Shown here piece after piece: positions 1 to 7,000 of a DNA stretch of 11,500 nt; positions within the stretch are counted from its first letter, which is position 1, and each line of letters begins with the position of its first letter. Source of the stretch: Actinomycetota bacterium (GTDB lineage: Bacteria > Actinomycetota > Acidimicrobiia > Acidimicrobiales > Acidimicrobiaceae); assembly GCA_027318945.1 (NCBI GenBank), contig DAHVOF010000187.1, positions 1 to 11,500 on the forward strand. The letters are read 5' to 3'. The notes beneath the pieces were generated by a model. The model ran no database searches. It was not told the DNA's origin and saw only the letters and a program-made list of their open reading frames with translations. The position numbers and the translations under genes are program-made.

Positions 1-82
1 TACGAGCATCGTAGGGTAACTTGGGCTTGCCGACATCGTTGCGGCTTGTACAGCAATTGTTGTCTTGGCAATTGCAAAAATC

Positions 83-277
83 CTAGTGGGCAACGATGAA
101 GGAGATTAACTTTGCCACCAGTAGCGTCACGATAATCACGATGAGGATGCACTTATTGCGTGCTCTATCACTCAGAGATACTATGTCACGAGGCAATCGT
201 GAGGGCAAGACCAGGTCACTGAAAAATTGCGGTTCCGTTTGATGTCTGGATTGTTCGCGAATTACATTCTCAGCCAA
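83..277 (-). CDS. possible small tail-anchored membrane protein
   Basis: I do not recognise this 64-residue product. Residues 1-42 are polar and charged. Residues about 43-62 form one strongly hydrophobic stretch (ILIVIIVTLLVAKLISFIV), ending only two residues before the stop, which is the layout of a tail-anchored membrane protein with its N-terminus in the cytoplasm. The start codon is TTG. It is preceded by GAGGT at 287-291 with a 9-nt spacer, a reasonable Shine-Dalgarno that supports this start. The gene is divergent from the secreted-protein gene at 329, with 51 nt between the two starts. Against it: the ORF is short, has a rare start codon and no recognised homologue, and the opposite strand over positions 20-109 is also open and hydrophobic, so the hydrophobic stretch may be partly a composition effect. 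Treat as tentative. Confidence 0.4.
   Translation of the reverse strand: MAENVIREQSRHQTEPQFFSDLVLPSRLPRDIVSLSDRARNKCILIVIIVTLLVAKLISFIVAH
239..268 (+). promoter_or_regulatory. weak candidate promoter for the 329-661 gene
   Basis: TTGATG (239-244) and TACATT (263-268) are separated by 18 nt and resemble sigma70 -35 and -10 boxes. They would give a leader of about 54 nt before the ATG at 329. The pair lies inside the tentative 83-277 reading frame on the other strand, and a match of this quality can occur by chance. Confidence 0.25.
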
Positions 278-328
278 CTGGCTTGTACCTCAGTGCCGTT
301 CTGAAATTTCTAATTTAAAGGGGATGAA

Positions 329-661
329 ATGACGGAGGGTGAAGTTAGCAAAGTAGGAGAGCGAGCAAAACCAAGGACTAAGTGGATTATTTTAGGTATC
401 TCGGGCGCATTTGCAGCGATTGTGATGACAGTAGGTCTTTCTGCAACTGCCTTTGCATCAGTTCCACCGGCCAACTTTCCTGGCAACAATGGAACGAGCT
501 GTAATGCGTGGCATGGCGCTCCTGATGGCTTCGGTCCCGATTCTCCTTACTTCATCGTGTCCGGCCCGCAAGGCGGCATTGGGGGATACCCGTTCGGGCA
601 GGCGCAAGGACGTATCACGGGCCAGAATAACTCTGGCTACGCTGCCTACTGCAATCAGTAG
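329..661 (+). CDS. small secreted Gly-rich protein with two cysteines
   Basis: The product has 110 residues and I do not recognise its family. Residues 1-18 are polar and basic (ending RTKW), residues about 19-40 are hydrophobic, and A41-F42-A43 before S44 fits a signal peptidase I site. The mature part would be about 67 residues. It is rich in Gly, Asn and aromatic residues and has exactly two cysteines (C58 and C108), one near each end, which could form a single disulfide outside the cell. The start is well supported: AAAGGGG at 317-323 sits 5 nt before the ATG. The gene stands alone and converges on the giant gene at 1003-8064, with a perfect hairpin about 90 nt after its stop. No enzymatic motif is visible. 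A role as a secreted peptide or small envelope protein is inference only. Confidence 0.75.
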   Translation: MTEGEVSKVGERAKPRTKWIILGISGAFAAIVMTVGLSATAFASVPPANFPGNNGTSCNAWHGAPDGFGPDSPYFIVSGPQGGIGGYPFGQAQGRITGQNNSGYAAYCNQ

Positions 662-1002
662 ATTTTGGTTCGACAGCTGGGAGCTAGGTCACGGGCTCCA
701 CATTGCTGGTCTATGTGCGATGTCCGAAACTAAGTCCTACATCATCCAGTTCAGAGCCGGTCTGCCGGACCGGCTCTGAAATCCGTGAAATGACTTTCCT
801 CGACGCCATTCTGCCCCATGGGAGTGTAATCGGCGAGGGCTTACAGTTTCGCTTGGAGCTCCTTATTTCGCTACCGCAGGGATATGGACCTGGCTGAGCG
901 GAGCCGTGAGCGGGTTGCTGCGGCTCGAATGCCGGCTCAACCTGCTCAATTCCCCACATGTGCTGGCTTGAGCGAGTGGCCGATCCCGGCGAGATTATGC
1001 CA
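662..1002. other. convergent intergenic region
   Basis: This 341-nt gap separates two converging genes. Short open frames cross it on both strands (for example 703-897 on plus and 711-959 on minus), but none has a convincing ribosome binding site or protein-like composition. The only clear structure is the perfect inverted repeat at 750-780. Confidence 0.5.
750..780. terminator. perfect 13-bp hairpin between convergent genes
   Basis: TTCAGAGCCGGTC (750-762) and its exact reverse complement (768-780) flank a 5-nt loop, TGCCG. The stem is GC-rich in its upper part and lies between the ends of two converging genes, where a bidirectional terminator is expected. Neither strand has a run of T after the stem, so it is not a canonical intrinsic terminator. 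It could act as a factor-assisted terminator or protect the 3' ends of transcripts. Confidence 0.5.
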
Positions 1003-4000
1003 TCATGCTCCGTTTGGTACGCCGGTTACCTCGGTCTCCAGTGGACCCACGGCTACGTACCTGGTGAATGAGGCTGTCTCAACAATAGCGATGGAACGAA
1101 TATCCACAGCTGTGCCTGACGTCGCGGGCGGCCAAGTGGATAACCCCCAGTTTAAAAGGGTTCCCTCTGCTCCTGATGCCATAAGGCAGTCACCGAAGCC
1201 GTCATTGCCGCAGTAGCCCCCCATGGCTAATGCGTAGAGGTCCGAGGTAGTAGCGCTGGACTGCGAACTCCAGGTGCTTGCGTCCGTCGTAGCCAGGATC
1301 GTTCCGTTTGCGCCTACTGCCCAGCACAAGGGGCTCGACTGGTTACAGACGATCCCAAATAGAGCTTCCGTGCTCCCGCTAATCTGAGATAGCCAAGTGT
1401 TCCCGTTCGATGTCGCAAGTATGACGCCGCCATAGCCGACTGCCCAGCAGCTTGTCGTGCTTGCGCACGCTATGCCGGTCAGGGCCACGGTAGTCCCGCT
1501 GGACTGAGGACTCCAGGTGCTTCCGTTCGTCGTAGCCAGGATCGTTCCGTTTGCGCCAACTGCCCAGCACGTGGTTCTTCCTGGACAGGCGACCGCATTC
1601 AGCGCGTCTGTGGTACCGCTTGTCTGCGGGGTCCAAGCCGCGCCGCTATTTTGCGTATACAGTATTGTTCCATTGGCTCCCACTGCCCAGGCGTTTGTGC
1701 TGCCGGAGCCGTTGAAGGTTACTGCATTTAGCGCATTTGTTGTGCCACTTGTCTGGGGAGACCATACGCTTTCGTCAACGGTCGTCAGGACGGTGCCGCC
1801 CGTGCCAACCGCGATCGCCTCGCTGTTCCCCTGCGAAGTAGCCACGCCGAGGAGTTCAGCTTTCCCGCCTGGAGCGATCATTCCAATCTTATTGCCCACC
1901 AGCTCGGTGAACCAGATGTTCCCATCAGGGCCTGCGGTGATTCCCGACGGTTGGCTGCCAGAGGTGGGGATGGCATACTCGGTGATCGTTCCGGATGTCG
2001 TGATCTCGCCAATCTTGTTGCCGGAGGTCTCTGTGAACCAGATATTACCGTCAGGGCCCGTTGTTATGCCCAAGGGTTGGCTGCCAGAGGTGGGGATGGC
2101 ATACTCGGTGATCGTTCCGGATATCGTGATCATGCCTATCTTATTCGTTCCAAGCTCAGTGAACCAAAGGTTCCCGTCGGGGCCCTCAGTGATGTCGTAC
2201 GGATAGGCGCTTTTAGTAGGTATTGGAAACTCTTTGATAGCTCCGGCCGTCGTGATCTTGCCTATCTCGTCTGCTCCGTAGTCTGTGAACCAGAGATTAC
2301 CGTCGGGTCCTGTGGTGATGTAATACGGTGCACTTCCGGTTGGCAGGTTATACGTGGAAACATGACCGCTGGTGGTGATCACACCGATTGCGTCGGCACC
2401 ACCGGCAGTGAACCAAAGATTCCCGTCTGGCCCCGTTACAATGCCAGTCGGAAACATGCCTGAATTTGTAAGGATCATTTCGTTTACGTTGCCCGATGTC
2501 GTGATCTCGCCAATATTACTGCCCATGGACTCGGTGAACCAAAGATTCCCGTCTGGCCCTAAGGCGATCCCATTTGGCTGGCTGCTCGCGGATGGAACCG
2601 GGTATTCCTGAATTGAAGATCCTGAGCCTCCTCCAGAGCCGGAGATTGTGATCGGTGTTGTATACGTGTTATTGGAGTAAGACGACTCCGTGATTGAGCT
2701 GCCGGAGTCCGTCACCAGTTTCAAGTAGTAGCTTCCGGGTGTGGTTGTGGCGGGCAGGCTGAGAGTCTGATTGGGACTGTAAGTCGCATTGGCGGCGAGC
2801 GGTCCTTGTTCTGGAAAACTTTCCAAGAGTGCGCCAGGGCCTCCAGACGTGGTCCCCAAATACCAGGAGTCGTTCCAGTTGCCAGTCGCAGTGCCTGACC
2901 CGATGTTCTGCACTGTCCAACTCACATTTATTGACGTCCCCGCGACACCGGACGATGGCGTGGTGGCGGTTGAGACGGTAAGGTCGGGAGGAGAAGATCC
3001 GGCAAGCGCGAGCGAAAGAGAGCCAACGGCTACGCCACCTATGCTGTCGCTTACCTGGAACGGAATAGTGAACGTGCGGGATATTGCGTTCGATGGTGGA
3101 GTGCCGGAAAGGACTCCTCCCGAAGAAAGGCTCAGCCAGATGGGCAAAGGATATCCACTTGCAGTTGCCGCCTCGGGAATCGACCAAACGAGACCGCTGG
3201 CGGCAGGCTGTCCACCGGTGGCCTGCAGTGTCGCGCTGTATGCGGTTCCTGCGGTCGCCCCAGGTAGAGAGCTGGTGGTTATTGTGAGAGCACCCACTAC
3301 CGACAGTCCAAGCGAAGTGGCGCTGCAGGCTTGATGTCCACCGCTATCCGTTACGCAGAATCGCAGCTGGCTGTAATTGCCTCCTGCCTCAGTTGGTATG
3401 CCTCCAATCGTTCCTGTAGCGGGATCAAGGGATAGGCCCGGGGGCAGAGAACCTCCCGAAATTGTCCAGATGGTATAAGGTGGGGTACCCCCTGTTGCCG
3501 CCAGCTGCTCAAAGTATGGAACTCCCTGTTCCGCAGTGACAAGGCTTTGCGTCGTGACTCCTAGCCCTGCCTCCACGTCAAGCGTGAACACGGCAGTGGC
3601 TTCGGATTCCCAATAGTCTGACGCGGTTAGGTGAAGGGTTGTGGATGAACCGCTAGCAGCCGTCGGAATTCCTGAGATGGTACCCGTTGTAGGGTCCAAG
3701 ACCAGTCCGGCCGGGAGTGAGTCGCTGGGCCCAAGGGCCCAATAATAAGGACTTGAGCTGGAAGAAGATGAAGCGGTGCAACCTGATACTGTTGAACCAG
3801 ACACGCCGCAAGTTCCAAGACTGATGTTTTCCAAATTTCTAGCGGTTCCCCCCGTTGCCGTGAGACTTACTGAATAAGGGACGTTGAAGATGGCATTTGG
3901 AAGTGAGGTCGTGGTTATGACCGGATCGGATACTACGACGATCGATTCCGTAAAGGAGAGCTTGTTGCCAACTGATGTGTCTGTGACAGATGCCAAGAAG

Positions 4001-7000
4001 CGATAAGTTCCAGTTTGGCCGGTTGTTCCCGAGACAGTGCCGTCGCTTCCTAGGGTGAGGCCATTTGGAAGAGAGCCTGCGGTCATGGTCCATGTGAAAG
4101 GACCCACGCCACCCACGTGGTTGGCAGATGCCGAGTAGGGCTCGTTGACATCTGCCGATCTCATATTTGGATTAAATATCAGCTTCGGGACCACCCGGAG
4201 TCGGAGGAATGCTGATTTCCAGGAGCCCCCACTCGAATCGTCTACCTGGACCCTTAGGATGAAGTTCCCAGTTTGAGAGGTTGTTCCGGTGAGTGATCCA
4301 GTCGGCGACAACATGAAGTTCTGAGGAAGCGTTGATCCAGCCACCAGGCTCCATTTGAGCGGCGCAACCCCACCTTCGGATGCGAATGTGAAGGAATAAG
4401 GTTGTCCCACCTCCGCCGGAGGGACCGAGAAGCTTGTTACGGCGACTCCTACGGGCAGCCACAGATACCACTGCACCGAGGAGCCAGCGCTGTCAGTGAG
4501 CGTCACCCCGAGGAGAGTGCTGGTGCATCCCGGCCACACCGTTCCATTGCCAAGGGTTGTGATCGTTCCATTGACGAACTGCAAACCGCAGTTTGTCAGG
4601 GCAGTGCCGCCCTGGGTGAGGGTCCAGGTGTAGCCTCCGCTTCCGCTGTCAGCTGAGAGGGTTGCGCTGTAGGTCTTACCAACTGTTGCAGACGGCAGGA
4701 TTTGGGTTGTGACTTCCGGTGGAGGAAGAATTTGAACGTTGAATGACTGAGTTGCCACCCCGCCGTAAGCATCCTTGGCTTGAATTTTGACGGTATACGT
4801 TCCGGCGGATGAAGCTAGTGGAGTACCAGATATCAGGCCGGTATTCTGGTCCAGGGTCAGTCCTGGCGGGAGTTCGTCGAACGTGGTTGAGGTTACGCCC
4901 AACGGTATGCCAGCGATTTTCCAGTCATAAGGACCAGTGAATCCCCGATAGAGCCCGTTTGCGCCGATCATATAGGCGGTGTAGGGGGCGCCCACCTCTC
5001 CGTTTGGCAGGCTGTTTAAAAGTACTCCACCAGCGTTCGACACATCCATCGACAACGGGCTAAGCACGTGCACGAGCTGAGTTCCACAGCCTGTGCCGCC
5101 GAGCGCGTCTGTGACGGTTACGGGAACTTCATAGTCGCCTGCGGATCCTTTAGCGGGGGTGCCGCTAACGGTTCCCGATGACGGGTCGATATTGACGCCG
5201 GGTATCGTTGTTCCAGACGATGCGCACGTTGACATCGACCATTGATATGGACCTTGGCCATACGTCACTCCCGGGTTAAAGGAGAACGGTAGGCCCTCTT
5301 CGGTCCAAAGTGGCGTGGAGCTGTAGGATTCGGGCAGCACCACGGCAGGTTGGTAGAGCACCGGCGGAAGGCTGAGAGTGTCCGTTGCAGTGGTGGGCGG
5401 ATTGAAGCTGTCCACCACCTGCATGGGTTGGTCGGTGTCGCCCAACAGGACCGAAGTGTTTGCGTTTAGAGCTGATGGGGTCCCCTCGACCGTGCAGTCC
5501 GTGGTTGTCGCCGTAGAGTGGGAATAGTACTCCAAGCCCGTATTGCCGAACTCCGTTGTGAGGTTTTGTAGCCCGGGCGGGTTAGGGCAGGTGTAGGGTG
5601 GAGTTCCACCCTGGTTGGCCTGCGTCAGCGGTATTTGGTAAGTTCCTTTGCCGTTGTACGGCAGTCCGAATTCAGCTGTCGGAAGTGGGAAGCTTTGCGG
5701 GTGGACTCCGGGAATCACCGGCAGCACGAGATAATAGTACGAAACGTTTCCGAGGACGTCGGTCAGCTCCACCACGATGTTTAATGTGTTGCTTTTGTAG
5801 CTAAGCGGCAAGCCCGAAATAGTCACAAGACCCGTCTTGGATATCTGCACGGGGATTACAGCTGGATTGGCGTAATCCTGTGCAAATGTTATCGGTCCAC
5901 TTGGATAATTGAACCCAGCTCCGCTCCCTGTGTATCCTTGCGCTTGTAATTGGTAGATATAGGGAGTGGTAAGTTGCCCAGTTTCGATCTCCGGGAGGGG
6001 GACGATGTTCGAACTGGTCGAGGGCGTGGAGACGACGGGATTCGACGCGGCGAATGTCACGGCAAGGATTGGAATGGTCAGCTGGGCGTTCACACCTACG
6101 CTGAAAAAGCCGAAGGACCAGCTGGCCTGGAAGCCGACCGCGGCCTCTAAACCTGCGCCGACCGCCCACGTTGGCTGTGTCTGCTGAAACTGCGCCTTGG
6201 CAAAGCCATCGAGGCCAATGAACGGCCCGATCAATGGCAGACCAGTTACCCATGGAGCGAGGCCGATATTGAATGTCACCTTGGGCCCTATGGAAAGCTT
6301 GATGTACCCGCTGGCCGATGCACCTGGAGTAAAGCTGTTTTGGGGGGTGTAGCTGTCGATGGGGGTAAGTTGCCCGTTCGCATAGGAAGCGCCCACCTGC
6401 AGGGTGAATCCCTGCGTTCCCGATGCAGTCAGAGCTATGTCAGCCTCTGCCTTGGCAGTCGCGTCGATTTCGAAGACGGGCGTTATGTAAATTACTACGG
6501 GTCCAAGGGTGATAGGTATTCCACTCGCAATCAGGGGAACTTTAGCGACAAGGGGAACTGTTAATTGACATGCAATTCCTGCGGCGATCTTGGCACTGTA
6601 GCTGACATTTTCCACCACTGTCATGTAGGCGTCTGCCTGGAGGCCCGACCCATAAGACCAACTCGCGTCAAAGTGTGGGGTGATTGTGAAAGTGGGAGGT
6701 TGAACGGTAATGTTTCCCCAGGAGCCGGAGGTGTCGATTAGGCACTGCGCTCCCGGGTTGTTGCCACCAGACGTCAAAGGACCCACACGGTTTTGGCTTG
6801 GGACATTCTGGGCCATGAGGGAGCGCATCTGGGTTTGGCTGATCTGTACAGAACCTCCTGCGATCTGGAAGCTTCCTTGCGATACAGCATCCATAAGGCC
6901 GGCATGAGTGGTTGTCACCAAAACGCTACTGCCACTAACATCCATATTCGTGATCTTCACCAGGAATCCCTGCTGTGCGTTTGTTGATGGAGGCACGTCG

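Noticed and set aside
1003..1100. Cell-wall sorting signal or C-terminal membrane anchor on the giant protein
   Set aside because: The C-terminus (ending VTGVPNGA) has no LPXTG, no hydrophobic helix and no basic tail.
1517..2206. 229-codon plus-strand open frame, and many others within 1200-7600
   Set aside because: They are antisense or frame shadows of the giant gene; the 42-codon blade repeat on the minus strand produces matching repeats in them, and they have no domains of their own.
1861..2577. Annotation of the propeller as an antibiotic-resistance streptogramin lyase
   Set aside because: The repeats match the fold, but only one histidine is present in the whole propeller and it is a module inside a giant exported protein.
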